Of a stretch of DNA of 64,000 bases, positions 46,401 to 59,834 are shown piece by piece (positions within the stretch are counted from its first letter, which is position 1; every line of letters starts with the position of its first letter). Source of the DNA: Hetaerina americana. Lineage: Eukaryota; Arthropoda; Insecta; Odonata; Calopterygidae. Both the position numbers and the translations under genes were made by a program. Location of the stretch: the NCBI GenBank assembly GCA_022747635.1, contig JAKTNV010000042.1:1130001-1194000 (forward strand). The letters are read 5' to 3'. The notes under the pieces were generated by a model, which was not told the DNA's origin, made no database searches, and saw only the letters and a list, made by a program, of their open reading frames with translations.

Positions 46401-47880
46401 GTTAAATGAGGACGTGGGGTGAATCGCCGCGCTCATATTCTCCGGGATCGGTACGTAATCGTGTTTTCTGGGTCTTATTTTATCGATTCGTTTATTTCTT
46501 TTGATAGCCACGGGAAAGAACGTTATTGTATTCTTAGTTTGGCCTTAAATGCTTGCTCTAGATATTATTGCAGGCTCCTCATTCATCGTAACACAAACTG
46601 CTTATTTTTTTAGAGGGCCTTTGTGTCGCTACTCATTGAGACTGTAAGCGGTAGAGTCTTGTGTTGAATATCGATGGTGGACTTTGGCTGCTAATTTTAT
46701 CTATGGAAAGCTTGAATTGGCGGAACTAGTTATACAACCTTCGCGGGCATATTGTCTAGTCCTACATTACAAACTCTACAGTAGATATGATCAACTACAG
46801 CCGAGAGATATTGATGAAGAGGTCTTTGTGCTACAATGTATATTAGGGGCTAATTGTGCTGCGGTTAAAGCGTGTAAAAATTCTATATTATTAGTATATA
46901 TAATTAAGACAACTGCATTACCTAAAATTTTATTTGTTTTTACCATGATCGTTATTCTGAAGGTTTTTATGCTTAAAAAAATACTTTTCTTGATTACCTT
47001 TAATTATACCCCTGTTTTTGTTTCAGTTATACTGGTGTCTATATCTTGAATACATCTCGAACAAAAAAGGAAATAAAGGCCTCTTATCGAGTTTTCCTTA
47101 CGGCGAACTACGACTGAACCGATTCGTCGTCATGGTCATCAATCTTCATCTTTAGAAATGATGAATGAATTCATCGCTCGTTCTTATATATTCCGGCTTT
47201 CTATAGTCATTTTGTTGTTGGTTTCATGTCTTAAGTGCTCTTTGTTTTAATTTACTGATAATTACGGCCATCTCTTTGCCCGTTTTAGTGTTAAGATTTC
47301 TTATTGCATCTTCAGTCAGGTGAATCTAGGAAAGTTTGAACAGTCATTTTATCTGCATGCATCTCTTTCTTGTTCTCCAATATTTCGCATTTGAAGCAAA
47401 AAGCTTTTTTCCTGTTATTACAGCAGTTGACATTATTACATGAACTGCATAGCCACTTCTACAATTGATTTTTCTATTTGGAGTCTGGTAAGTATCAAGC
47501 TGCTTTTTTCGCGTAGAGTATACTCATCGTTAAGTGGACTTCATTCCTTTCTCTTCCTTTTTTATTCACTTTATTTTTTCATTGACTTTCTATTATATTC
47601 TATCATTACCTTCGGTTTTTGACTTTCCTTCTAAAATTTTTAATTTCTAAATTATAAGGAAAATTAACACGTGAACTATCATGTAAATTGTAAAAAAATA
47701 AGGCCCTAAGTTTTTTATCGTAAACAGTTTTGTGTTGGTTTTTTCCTAAATTATCAACGCTTTTCGACACTCACCGACGGGCTTTTACTAGATGTTAATT
47801 ATCTTTTTGCATTAGTCCGAAGACAGCATTTTTTGGCTTTCACATCGAATAAAAAACATTCATACAAATTTGACAATTAC
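43450..47880. other. AT-rich tract, one unrecognised ORF
   Basis: Long AT-rich stretch with no recognisable repeat or RNA gene. The 46684-47049 frame is listed separately. Confidence 0.55.
46684..47049 (+). other. Unrecognised 121-codon ORF
   Basis: This is the longest frame in an AT-rich block, where long open frames are less expected. The first about 65 residues are of mixed composition, with a stretch DQLQPRDIDEEVFVLQ. The C-terminal half is hydrophobic and Ile/Val/Phe-rich, as AT-rich DNA would give. I recognise no domain, and there is no supporting splice or promoter context. Either a chance ORF or an old exon. Confidence 0.15.
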
Positions 47881-47910
47881 ATACACCCAAGCTCTAGGTG
47901 GTGGAAAAAC

Positions 47911-47981
47911 TGCCTAGGCGGTAATCGAACCCGCGACCTCTTGGTTGGCAGACGAGGACGTTACCCCGCCGCCATCGGGGC
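47911..47981 (-). mobile_element. tRNA-derived SINE head, minus strand (degenerate)
   Basis: The minus strand contains an A-box-like TGGCGGCGGGGTAACG, then CCTCGTCTGCCAACCAAGAGG and the B box GGTTCGATTAC at tRNA spacing. The T stem pairs at four of five positions, while the acceptor stem is poor. A T5 run follows on the same strand. The order of boxes fits a tRNA-derived SINE head better than a tRNA gene. On the + strand TCTAATCTAATC lies about 115 bp downstream. Confidence 0.5.
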
Positions 47982-48025
47982 CGCTAAAGATATCTACATA
48001 TGTCCTATTTTTTTGGCTTCAGCTT

Positions 48026-48038
48026 CCCCCCCCCCCCC
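48026..48038 (+). repeat. C13 homopolymer
   Basis: An uninterrupted run of 13 C. Confidence 0.95.
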
Positions 48039-48097
48039 GACCACTACTGACTTATTTTTCCTGATGGTTATCGACGTTGATGCTACTCTTGGATACC

Positions 48098-48110
48098 TTA
48101 TCTAATCTAA
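48098..48110 (+). repeat. Short (TCTAA)n tail-like repeat
   Basis: TATCTAATCTAATC ends a stretch of unrecognised sequence. A similar tctaatctaatctaatc occurs at about 60472-60488. Short pentamer tails of this kind end some non-LTR elements, but no body is attached here that I can recognise. Confidence 0.4.
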
Positions 48111-48184
48111 TCGGTTCCCGCGACTGTAATTTTATTTCGGAGAAATCTTTGCGAATAATGGTAATATGTGAAAAGTTATAAATG

Positions 48185-48900
48185 CACGATTTCTGAGAGC
48201 AAGGCGCCTCACTACCGTTTTTCCACACCCTTTTACGACGTGAAGCTTTCCTCCCATATCTCGCTCGCCAGGAGTCCTCCGAGGAGAGGGAGAGTGAAAA
48301 AGGATTCCGCGGGATTGCCTCTCATACTTACGGCACCCAGCAGACAGAAGAGAAGCACAAGTGGAGGAGGGAAGTGATGGTGATGGGGGGAGGGCTAACC
48401 AAAGGGTTGCTGGAGGGAGAAAGAGAGAGAGGGGACCGCTGGTGGATTGCGGGCCGGAGTGCGAGGGCATTGGAGGGAGTAGTCTTTCCCCCTTCTCCGC
48501 AGACCCTCCCTCTCACCCCGTGGGGATTCCTCCTCCCACCCTCCCTACTTCCCGCCGTGATTGATGGCTGTCTTCATTCCCCGCCCATCGATTCTCTTGG
48601 CTTCAACAAGAACCCTCCGCCTACCCCCGCCCACCCACACCCCCTTTCCCTCCTTCCCACTTCACCCCCTAGCCCCCTCTGGAGGGAGAGCGGGGGTAGG
48701 CACCGCGATCGCAACGGCTGCAATGTGAGTACCCACCGAGGCAAAATGTTTGTCTTTCATCCCGTCCTGATTGCCTCGCGTATGTGTGTGTTGGGTTGAC
48801 ACACTGCTCATGTGTCTCCAGCCCCCACCCCCTCGTTGCCACTCCCACTGGAAATCCGATGCCCACACCCCCGCTCCCACTTTCCTCATTGTTGGTGTTG
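48185..48900. other. Mixed island: purine then pyrimidine
   Basis: G+A-rich on the + strand at about 48350-48480, then C+T-rich at 48485-48670. Frames of 60-141 codons are biased and unrecognised. Confidence 0.6.
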
Positions 48901-48904
48901 CTTA

Positions 48905-50690
48905 AAGCTGGTCCGTTTTGTTGTGCTCAAAGTGCGTGAGGCTACCTTATATTGAGGCAGAGTTTCCTGGAGGTTACTCGCGGACTGGCGGTCAAGGGTT
49001 TTTGACACGTGGACAGCTCCTGTTTCAAGAGGAATGCTTCACGTAAGTGCGTCAGCTGTTGGAGCAACTTGGACGGTGCAGTTCGTGCGGCAATGCATTT
49101 CAATTTCTGCCCTGTTGCCTTTCGTCGAGAGAGGAGGATATGCCTGGTCGCTCTCCATCCTCTTCCCTTCCAATTCCAGCTTTCCCGTTATACCTTCCCG
49201 GATGGATGTCCAATGTGTGCAATATATATTCACCTATGCGCACGTGACGCACGTATTTTGTTTTTGTTTTGCGTTTTTTTTAGTACATATATTTCCACAT
49301 GTATGGATTGCGAAATGAGAATCCTTAAGTTGCCTCGTGGAATATATTTAGGAACATGATTTAAATTTTACACTTACGTTGCCAGCCGCTTGCCTATAGG
49401 TTGAATTTCAAATTTGACTGTTTACATTGATTTCTTATCTGTATATAGTTCTCAGCGTTCACATTTAGATTTGAAGTAGTTCATGAATTAATCGTTTGTG
49501 GATGGATGTTTGGCGGTCGTTCCGTAGTTTGAGGACGTTTATTCCCGTTGGCCCGCGTTCGTATGGTAGTATTTGCACCCTTTCGCCCCCAATTCCTTTG
49601 GTATCCTTCGTCGCCAAACCGCTCGTTTACCTCTCCCCGCAACCAACCCCTTCCTTCCTCTTCCTATTCCCTAACCCGAAAGCAACCCATCCCGTAGTGA
49701 CCAGTGCGCTAATGGACGATGGTGGTTATGAGGTCATTACATGCCACGGGGGAGATAGCACATTAAGGCAAGAGTAACTGCTTTTGCAGAGAGGCGCCCT
49801 CCCATTCAGTAGGGCCCTCCCTGCCCTGCCTATCTATCCCGCGCCGCCAAGGGAGAGGGCGGGAGGGAGTGGAAGGGCGGTGATGCAGTTTACGGTCCCC
49901 GTGCTCCCGAGAGACGAAATAATCGCGGGGTTTTCCCCTTCCTCTCAGGATCTTGTTTAGAATTCACGGCTGGGAATGAGGGGCCGAAAGTGCGATGGCT
50001 GTTCTCGTCATTTCGCAGTCTGGTTTTGTTTTTTTTTATGATTCGTTTTTAAAAAGATGTTCGGGGGTTCCTCTGGTTAGAAAGAATTCTCGTGTAGGCC
50101 TTAATGTGCGGATTCGCGAGGGACCGTATCGTTGTTGTTGTTGCTTGTGTGGGTGGTTCTCTGTCATGCGGATTTTTTTCAGGCTAGCGGCAAGAGTGCG
50201 GTTCCCTTGTGTACAGCAAGATGTTGTGCTTTTTTGGTGGCCATCATTTATGACGAAACTTTATGGGAAAGCGGGAGAGCGATCTTCAATCAAATAGCGC
50301 TCAAGGTGCACATTCATAGTAGATTTACTCTGAGAATCACTAGTGCCCTTGTTGCACGATCCATCCTCTACTTTGAGCTCCCAATTTGCGGTTGTACATT
50401 GTTTAAATCTTTATTTGATAGCCTTTTTTTTTAAACATGGGTATATATGTAAAGTATGTAGTCAAGGTAGGGAAGAAAATGCCCCTTAAGCAGGTTTTCA
50501 TAATTGCCTCCACTTTCCCTGTGTTTACCATCAGCACATGCATGGCTCTCAAGCTCTTGTGTGATGAAGCCCTTTCAAATAAGACTTAGCGCTGCTGCTT
50601 TGCTCAGTTGGAGCATCAATCATAGGAAGTCTTTATTTCAAACCATATTTTTTTTTATCCTTTATTGATTATTTCAGTCCCATTAATGAT
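48905..50690. other. Mixed to AT-rich tract, nothing recognisable
   Basis: No recognisable coding or RNA features. The 93-116-codon frames near 49.0-49.8 kb have no motif I know. Confidence 0.5.
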
Positions 50691-50692
50691 AT

Positions 50693-50789
50693 GTGTATGT
50701 GAATGTATGTATATATATACATACATATATACATATATATGTATATATATGTATATATATATGTGTGTATATATATATATGTATATATA

Positions 50790-50844
<55 letters not shown>
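50693..50844 (+). repeat. Compound (TA)n/(GTAT)n microsatellite
   Basis: TA dinucleotides mixed with GTAT and GT units run up to the 5' break of the LINE fragment. The Tyr/Ile-repeat ORFs here are repeat translations only. Confidence 0.95.
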
Positions 50845-51344
<500 letters not shown>

Positions 51345-51349
51345 AACCC

Positions 51350-51820
51350 ACGTACACATATACATGCAAACACTATCATTGTTGAAGGGGGATTTCGGCC
51401 GATATTTCAAGGCAAGGTTTGCTTTCCTGCTCTGATTTTGATTCTATAACCCTGGAATCTATAGCGTAACAATACTAACTTTGTTGTTCATTTTTTTGAC
51501 ATCGATTCACAAATTCAGCTCTCTTGGTATTTGAGTGACTTTTGTCCCTGTCCGGCAAAATAATTTCTCACTTTCCCCGTTGAGTTCTCCCGTTTCAAGA
51601 ATGTGAAGCGTCACCACCATAGCTGCAGATGCGCCTTAACTGAATTCTTATTCTAAGAATTTCAATGTTTATTACTCATGTGGAATTATTACGCGCGAGA
51701 CTGCGATTCGCAACCGCATGAAGGATTAGATTCCGTATTTTTCGAAACCTCGGGAGTTTTACGCTTAATAATGTTCATTTAAAAATGGCATTTGTGGAGT
51801 ACTCTGGCCTGAAATCCTTT
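51350..51820. other. AT-rich spacer, nothing recognisable
   Basis: No recognisable features. Confidence 0.5.
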
Positions 51821-51824
51821 AGCA

Positions 51825-54800
51825 CGCTTGCTTATCTACACCCTCCATTTTATATCAGTGCGTACTCCACCGAATTCCCTCGCCGTTCTAATTTACCCAT
51901 TCCCCCCCCCCCACCCCATCACCACCGATCCCAACGCACAGAATCCCACTTATGGCTGGAATTCCGGTCGAATGTTTTCGAAAACGCGGCGGCGGTCCCT
52001 CACTCGCTCTCCGTCCCTCTCCCTCCCTTTTCCCTTGTCCTCCGCTGTCGCCCGGTTTCAACTCTCCTCTACCCCATTCCCCTCCTGTTTATCGTTCCCC
52101 TCCCTTCCACTCGCACGTCCCTTTCCAGCTCGAATTGCAATAGTTTTAGTCTTTCCTCCATTCCCGCTTCCGTCCTCCCTCTACCTCAACCCCCCCCCTT
52201 TTCCCGACCCCCCTCATCCCACCATTGCACCACTCTTCTCATCCCCCTCGCATCCGAAACTTTATTGCGTTATTATGCTCCTTTTCTTCCTCCCCCACCC
52301 CTCTAGCTCCATCCACCCTCTCCGTTACCCCCCACCACCTTTCATTCCCCTCTCCGAAGCCTCTCTCCTTCCTCACGGCGAAAAAACAACTTCCCGCCAG
52401 TTCCTCCTTCATCCCCAGCCTCACTCTGCATATTTTACATCTTTTGAAACCTCCTCCCGCGCTTCTGCCCGCTTTTGTTTCCAAAAACTCTCCTTACGCC
52501 CATTCTTCTCCCGACTCCCTCCCACCCCTCGCATCCAGTCCCTTCTCCTCCCATTCCCCTCGCCGTCACTTCTCCTCCTTACATCCCCCTCCCCCCTGAA
52601 CCTTTCCATTTTTATTCTTTATAACCCTCACCTCCCTCTCTCTCTCTCCATGCCGCGCTCTTCCTTTCCTCCCCCATTCCCCGATTCCTCGTCTCTGGTT
52701 CGTGTTTTTTTTCTTTTCATGTTCGTTACCGTTTTAAATCCCCCGTTTGCTTATCCCCTCCATTTCTTTCTTTCTCCTCTCCCCACGTTACTACAGCACC
52801 CATTTCCTTCTCGTTATTCACAATCCATTATTTTAGCTCAATTTATTCCTTCCTCCGTTTATTTATCTCCAGCCCACATCCGCCGTCCATCGCACACTCT
52901 TGTAGACTGAAAGCATTCTCTTCCTTCTATCCCCAATGCTCCTCTTTTCCGTCTTGTCTCTGTACTTCCATCATTAACTCTTTTCTGTCTCTTGCGACCG
53001 ACTAAGTTTTGCCTTATATTCCCTGTTTGTTAATTCAATGTATTGGTACCATTCAGCCAGCCCAGAGCCCTCCCTCCCGCACTTGTGCGAAGAGTTTCAC
53101 AGTGATCGTACCATATGAAGTGGTTATGCATGCGATGTGTTTTGCTTGCGTAACCGCGCTGCTCTTTGGAGGTAATTAATTTTATTTAGGACATTTTTAG
53201 GTCGTTAGTGTAGTTTTTACGGACCTCTTTTCCGACTTTCTTTTTGCATAAACGTTCCAATCTAAGTGTTTTAGTTTAATGATGTTCTTCCTCACCTTTG
53301 TAATGATTGGCCAAATCGGTGTTTCCCTCGCTCTTGGTTTCACTGGCGCTTTCCTGTTCGCCTTCCCACGGTTTCAATGCTTTCTCATTTACGTCGCCTT
53401 TTTGTAAGTTTCCTTTTTCGTCACCGTGTGCTCTCACTTCCTGTACCGAGTCACCGGCGTCCTCCGCTATGTTCACCGTATCCCTCCACCGCCTTCTGAC
53501 GTCCCTCCCCCCCTTCTCCCGCTTTAACACGTGCCGTCTCCCCACACGCCTTGATTCGTGCCCGAAGCCTCGGAATCTGCCCTTTACCCAACATACCCTC
53601 CTTCCCCTCGTCGTCCCCTCTCACCCCCTGTACCAAAGCGCATCCTCGTTCGCATTCTCGTGCGTTCCCTTCCTCACTCATTTCCTTCCCTTCACCCTCC
53701 CTTTTATTCTTTCTTTCCTCCTCCGTTCTCTCTTCTCTCCCGTTTGCTCAATCCCGACACCACCACCTCGTCTCCTCGACTTACTCCCCTCTTCCATCCC
53801 GTTCCATCTAACTTTCCCTACCCATTTACACACGGCCTCTTCTACGCGATCAATTGTAATCGTTTTGTCAAAACCCTCCCTTTCCCTTCCCTACGTCACC
53901 CCTCTTCCTCCTCCCTCTCCTATTATTTTCCTCGTTTCAGTCCCTCGTCTCTTCCCTCCCTCTTCCCGAAACAGACCCGATTTCTCTCCTCTCGAATGTA
54001 CTTCGCTGTTTCGGGCTCAGCCGTAGCTCGGCAAAACTGTTATTGCGAAAGAAAGTTGGTCGAAACGCGTAAAAGGGATTTTGGAATGAAAATTGCATTG
54101 CAGACGTCTTTCGTCACGACGCACCATCATCCGGCCAGATGATAACGAAGTTGCCCACCTTGCTCCATTCGCCTCTCGTCCCTCACCCCTCCCACATTTC
54201 TCGTCCGCGTGTTTCTCCGCCACACTCCCATTCCTCCTCCCGCTTCCTTCTCTCTTCATAATTCTTCGTCTCATTCTTCTCCCGTCGTCCAGAATTCTCC
54301 GCTTTCAGTCACCCACTCGAACTCGTCCCGTCTCTCTCTCCCCTTTTCACCTTCCCTCCCTGTCCTCCTGCCCAGCCCCCCCCTTTCCTCCACGCCACCC
54401 CTCTACCCTCATCCTGTCTTTGGACTCGAACCCATTGTGTTCCAACATGCTCCCTCTCACTCTTCCCCTCGTCGTCCCACCCCCAAGAGCCCCAAACCTA
54501 TTCTTCAATTCCTTTCGCGTCATTCCCTTTTTTTCGATTTCACATCCCTAACCTCTCTCCCATCTCCCTATACTCTCATACCTCCTCCCATTCTCTACGC
54601 ACCCTCCCGGCACCCCTACACGCTTTCCCCCCTTCTGCCCTGCAGGCGATATGCTGCTCCCTTCCCCATCCAGCGCCCGCCTCGTCATCGCCTCCATTCT
54701 TACTCCATCTCTTTGACCTCAGTTTTATGAAACGTCTTATTATGTGACTCCCGCTAAATTTTGCAAAAACCGTAATTTCCATCCCACTCCATATAGTGTT

Positions 54801-55075
54801 TCCTGCTCTTTCGGCTCCCTCCCCTTGCTCAACTCTCCCTTTAATTCTCTGCTTTTCTCCCTCAACCTTCCTCCGCCCCCCCTCCCTCACCTTCCGCTCT
54901 CAATGCCCCTGCTCCTCGATCCATTTTATGGAATGGGAGCCCGGCCAATGCTGTCTTCCTTCCTCCCTCCCCCTCTACTCCCCCCTCCCTCCCACACCCG
55001 TGAAGCATTCCTTGTTTTCCATCCTTCCCCCTTTACTCCCGTGGCCATCCTCCAGAAAACCCTCCACTCTTGTTA
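51825..55075. other. Largest polypyrimidine island (about 3.2 kb)
   Basis: C+T-rich on the + strand over most of its length, with a less biased interruption at about 52910-53520 and another near 54010-54150. Frames of 360, 239, 194, 173 and 164 codons overlap in different phases, all Pro/Ser/Leu/Phe-rich. Two or three phases are open at once, which real coding DNA rarely shows. I assign no gene. Confidence 0.8.
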
Positions 55076-55079
55076 TTGT

Positions 55080-57280
55080 TTCGTCAGAGTTAATTCGAAG
55101 AAAGATCAGAGTGAGTTCGGCCCTATTCTTATTCCGCATGGTCACTTAATTCGTTTCGGATGGGTATTGGCGAAGTATTTATTTACGAACCGGCACAAAA
55201 GAAATTACCTCTTCAGTGCTATTCATCACTATCAGTGAAGGCAAAGATTTTCTCTCAAGCATGGAAGAATATCATTTGCATAAGGAAATCGATTCTCTTT
55301 AGCTGCTACTTCTGAAAAATGCTTACGTTCGTGAGATACTTTTATACCCTGGCTTACTGTTGTGTACTCAATAATTTCTTTTATGAAGAATATCTTCATT
55401 TTTTATGATATGTGTTAACTAAATTATAACTGATGCATTCCCACCGATCGACCGAAGAGTAAAAACCAGGTCAGCCTGGAACATTGCTCAAGAAGCATGC
55501 AACGCATTGTGATGGTTGACCTGAATGATGTTGTCCCCATTTTCAGCAGACGCATGATTTTTTCATGAAGCATGCTGCCGACCCGAGCCAGATAACGGCG
55601 GTTTTATAGCGCCCCATTTTTTTGTGGAATGGAACAATTTGCCAATTTTCCCAAAAAATCACTCGGCTAAAACTCCGTCCTTTTTATCCTTTCGCTTTTC
55701 CCAGGCTCGTTTTTTTCCGTCTCTTTTTTTTCCCTTGGAGCTGCTTACGGTCCGGGAACTCCTTTGAAGTCGCCGCGTGTTTCAATTGCCGTGTGCATGG
55801 CCCCCTTCTTCCATCCCGACCACAAGGGCTTGGGACGCCCTTGTAGCCAAAACCTCGCCTTCGCTCAAGCCTCTCTCCGTAGTAGTGGCGGCGGCGGCAG
55901 TGGTGGAAGTAGTGTAGCGGCGCGCGTTTTCATCATTGTCGCCTCTCGCATGCGCAACCCCCCTCCCCTCGTCCCTGCATCTGAATCTATCTCCCGGCCT
56001 CATCCCACCGTGAGATAAAACATCAACGATTAGTGTGGGAGATTTACGGTGCCGATCAAGTAGATTTGAAACTTTTTAAAAACAATTTTTTGGCTCAAAT
56101 GAATGGGAATATGTTCAGTATTCTTAAGCGTATATTTATTGATAACGCTAAGGGCCATTGCTAACACTTAAAAGGGCTCGGACAGTTGACTCCATGAGTT
56201 TTCGGGGTAGTATTTTGGACGCAATGAAGCATATAAACGAGCAAGTGATGCAAGTAGCGATGAAACAAGTTATTTCGTTGATTAAAATGGTCTCAAGAAT
56301 TTAGAATCCACAATAATTCAATTGAGCTGAATGAAATCATTGTTCAAATTCAACACCATGTTGCTGTAATCTCCTTTCAAAATCATTCAAAAGTTTTTAG
56401 ACATTAATCGGTCTCCAAAATTAGACCTCCATTTTTCCATCAGGGGATAGAGGAGCTAGTTATTTCGTCGTCAAAAGTGGGAGCATTTTGTATTCCTTAC
56501 TGGTTAACTTATTGTTGGTCTAATGATCGCCACTTTCCACATCACACTTCTTTCATTAGAATGTGACTAGCGACTGTTAAAAGCTGTACAATATTGGAAA
56601 GTTCAGAACACGACGCAAAAGATAATATATGTACGCCAATGAGAAAGTAGGTTGTCATTTTAATGGCATAAAACTTGCCATACTTCTAGTCTACATTTGA
56701 GGAGATCCTTCGAATTCTAATTTTCTTCACTTAGTGAGCGTTTTCATGTCTTGGAAGGTTGATGGAAAATGAGTGATTCCTAGTGCGTAAACGAATCTAA
56801 TTTCAAATTGTTTAACGATAATAATGTCTTTATTAGCCGATTAGTAATTGTTTCAACTAGTTTGCAAATTCAAGTGGTCAAAGCATAGCTGGATATATTT
56901 CGTGCGTCAAAAGTATTCAAGCGATCTCATTTGATCGCCAATCAAAACCATTCCAGCCGATTACATTTCGTGATATTTTTCCGGGTATCAATTATGTCAT
57001 ATAATGCTATCATTTAGTAACCAATTATTCATAGAAGATGTTCAGGAAGCAGTCCTTTAATTAGGGGTATAAAAATTAGGATTATGCGATTTCATCAAAA
57101 TTCTTTCCTGTGTCCAAATGTGTCCTGGAACGGAGTGCAGGTACGTGAAAGCACTGAGTAAGTGTTAGCCACGATTTTATCGGTTTCACAAAAGAATGAA
57201 TCAAAATTCGTATTCGTCCATAGCGCTTAGTGTTTCGGTTTACTTCCACTTAATTAAGAATTGTGTCCTCCTGTGCATCC
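55080..57280. other. AT-rich tract with a short GGC-rich patch
   Basis: Mostly AT-rich. At about 55880-55925 there is a GGC/GGT-rich patch that would encode a Gly/Ser run, in an 84-codon frame without a recognisable domain. Confidence 0.5.
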
Positions 57281-57284
57281 TTAC

Positions 57285-57640
57285 ATTCCAGTTCCTCCAC
57301 TTGCCTCCTCCTCCCGCCTGTTATTCACTCCTTGCAACACTCCCCGACGCTTTTCTAGAGCCCCCATGCCCCTGTGCCCTCGCGCGTTTCGTTGCTCTTC
57401 CTGTCCTCCTCTTCCTCAGGTTATCCTCTCCCCCGCCCCCAATATAAACTCTCCAAGAGGGGCTTTCCTCCGACCCTCCTCATCCCTACCGTCGCCTCAG
57501 AAAAATCCCTCTCCTCTCGGATGGTTTCATTAGTCGCAATTCGTTGACCCGAATGACCCCATGGGGGCTTCGCTTCTTTTCCTCTTCTCGCCACGGTTCC
57601 TTTGCACGCCCTTCCTCCCCCCCTCCTCAATCCTCCCACC
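57285..57640. other. Polypyrimidine island 14
   Basis: C+T-rich on the + strand with Pro/Leu/Ser chance frames. Confidence 0.65.
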
Positions 57641-57644
57641 CCCT

Positions 57645-58475
57645 CGCCATCAATCCTTGCTTGCTTTTCACACTTCCCAAGAATATAGGTTCCTTTTCAT
57701 TGTTTCGATCGTCCAATGTCGCACCTTCTCGTGCGTGAAACTCTTGTGAGTGTACGCTTTTTGTTGTCTTCCACGGCCAAACTCTTCGGCAGAGCCTGTA
57801 ATCCGTCTCCCGTTCTTCAAATTGGTCATTTTTTCCCTTTCCCTTATCTGGCTTTTTCGTGAAGTGAGTGATAATACTGTTTATTCTATCGGAATCGATT
57901 CTGGAAAGGTAATTTGAGGTGAAGGTGTGAGGCGTGAGAGGAACAACGTGTGGATTATCGGTGGAGCTGTGCCGATGAGTTTCACGAAGGTGAATCAGTA
58001 AAGACACAGCTTTTTAGAACTTATCATCTGAGTGTGAACATAAGAATATATTTTATAGGAAATTATTAGGAAACAGTAATGGATAATAGGAAATTATTGT
58101 TGTATATGAAATTATTAGGTAATAATATTTATGTTAGAAACTATTAGAAAATCACATTTCTAGTGGAGAGACCATATATGAGCTGACATGGATTTAATTA
58201 GGTGGGATTAATGTAATTTTGTGACTATTTCATAGAACTGTTTATGCGGTATCAGAAGAAAAAATATTTATTACCACATCAGGCATACGCAGAGTAGGCT
58301 TACTTTCCTTGACGCATTAAAATATTCCTGTAAATGTTTTTTTTTAGAAATAGTGTGAGCGTATTTCTCCGTTTCTGTGTTGGGGAAATTTGCGACTTAT
58401 CAGTCCGGTCCTCCGCCAAGTGACGGCCATAGAGCCACAAGGGGGCACCACTCCACGATGGCTCAATCCCCGTGA
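57645..58475. other. AT-rich spacer, nothing recognisable
   Basis: Includes a short run of related phrases (aggaaattatt, taggaaacag, aggaaattattg, gaaattattagg) at about 58055-58120, a decayed local repeat. Otherwise empty. Confidence 0.5.
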
Positions 58476-58479
58476 TCCA

Positions 58480-59015
58480 CCCACCCTGCTCCCCCACCAA
58501 TGTCCTCCCAAACCTTTTGTTTTATTTTATTTCGCAGCCCCTCGCTTTTATGCCTTCTACCATCGATTCCTCTTCGCTCCCCCAAGGCTCCGTAATCCCT
58601 CCCATTGCCTTCTATTCTACTAGTCTCTTACAATCCTCGTCCTCATCTCGATTCCTCCTCCCCTTCTTTCCGTTGTTTGTTTTCTTAAAACTTTTCCCGG
58701 GGGGAATTTTGTTCCTGCGTTCCGAGAACCGATCGGTCGCATATCAGGGTTTTGGGGCACAAATTCTTGCCGAGGTGGATTTTGTGTCCGCGATTGCCGT
58801 CTCCCATATTTGTACTCTGCGCGGAGCATCAAGTATGCGGGCTTCCGTCGCAGGATTTTCGGGCTGCTGGGCCTCCCTCACTGCTGCTCCCCAGCCCCGA
58901 GAGAGACCAAAAGTCTTAACCTCTCCCCTCCGCCTCCTAGGCACCGGCATTCTCAGTGCGACAGATGCCGTTGCTCTAGAGTTTTTATCCTTAATACTCA
59001 ACATCATTCTATGAG
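58480..59015. other. Short pyrimidine block followed by mixed-composition ORFs
   Basis: C+T-rich to about 58700, then balanced, CpG-containing sequence. A 180-codon plus-strand frame (58472-59014) and a 101-codon minus-strand frame (58744-59049) overlap. In the balanced half neither is obviously low-complexity, but I recognise no domain in either. Confidence 0.4.
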
Positions 59016-59019
59016 TACT

Positions 59020-59595
59020 ATGTCTTTGGGAAACCCCTAGTGCATTCATATCGTTTCTGTATTTAGTACATTAGAAAAATACGTAATCGATTGCTATTTT
59101 TTTCTGCGTGCAATATAAACCTATATTGGTAAATTTCATACTTGCCAGCAATCCATTGCATTATTTTCTGGGATGTTAAAGAAGTATTTGAAAGCGTGGT
59201 GATATTGTAATTTCGCTGAACAGTCACACACATATCAGGAAAATATGTCTACGATGGTATTTTAAAATACCTACATGTCGATGTTGAAGATATGCGCATG
59301 AAATGCTTAGCACCGATTAGTCTCATACGTTGAAAAGCATATTTAAAAGTTTGGGAGAGTAGGAAATTAGATTTGGGCTTATCGCTGATTATTTTTCTCC
59401 GAAGTGAACGAGGTGTAAGAGTGAGTCGTGTCATTTATTGGAAAACTTCGGATGTACTTACACTGGAGTTGGCCACGCCGGTGTTTCACATGAAGCCTGA
59501 TTCCTTAGAATGAGAGAGTTGGGATCATGTTTACACCTTCCTTCTAGTGAAGTAAAAAAACTGAACAAATTTTATTTTCAGCAAACTCTCGTCGT
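59020..59595. other. AT-rich spacer, nothing recognisable
   Basis: No recognisable features. Confidence 0.5.
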
Positions 59596-59599
59596 TCCC

Positions 59600-59830
59600 G
59601 CTCGCATTTCCCCATTCATATATTCCGTCGCTGCCGTTTTCTGCTTGTATCCTTCACTTCATCTCTTTCGTTCCCCCCTTAATCCTTCCCCCTTCACACC
59701 ACCATCCTTTATTCCCCACGGGCGTATCCATTCCCCCCCCCCTCTCCACCCCCGCCACCCCTTTCATCCCCTTCGGGGACACACCCCATTCCCTTTCTCT
59801 TTCCAAAGCCTTATCTTTTTACGCATTTTT
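59600..59830. other. Polypyrimidine island 15
   Basis: C+T-rich on the + strand with short C-runs near 59727-59736. The 143-codon frame crossing it is biased and unrecognised. Confidence 0.6.
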
Positions 59831-59834
59831 CTTT

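Noticed and set aside
51828..52910. 360-codon open frame
   Set aside because: Ser/Pro/Leu/Phe-rich low complexity, with other phases open over the same DNA. A pyrimidine-rich strand lacks stop codons, so length is not evidence here.
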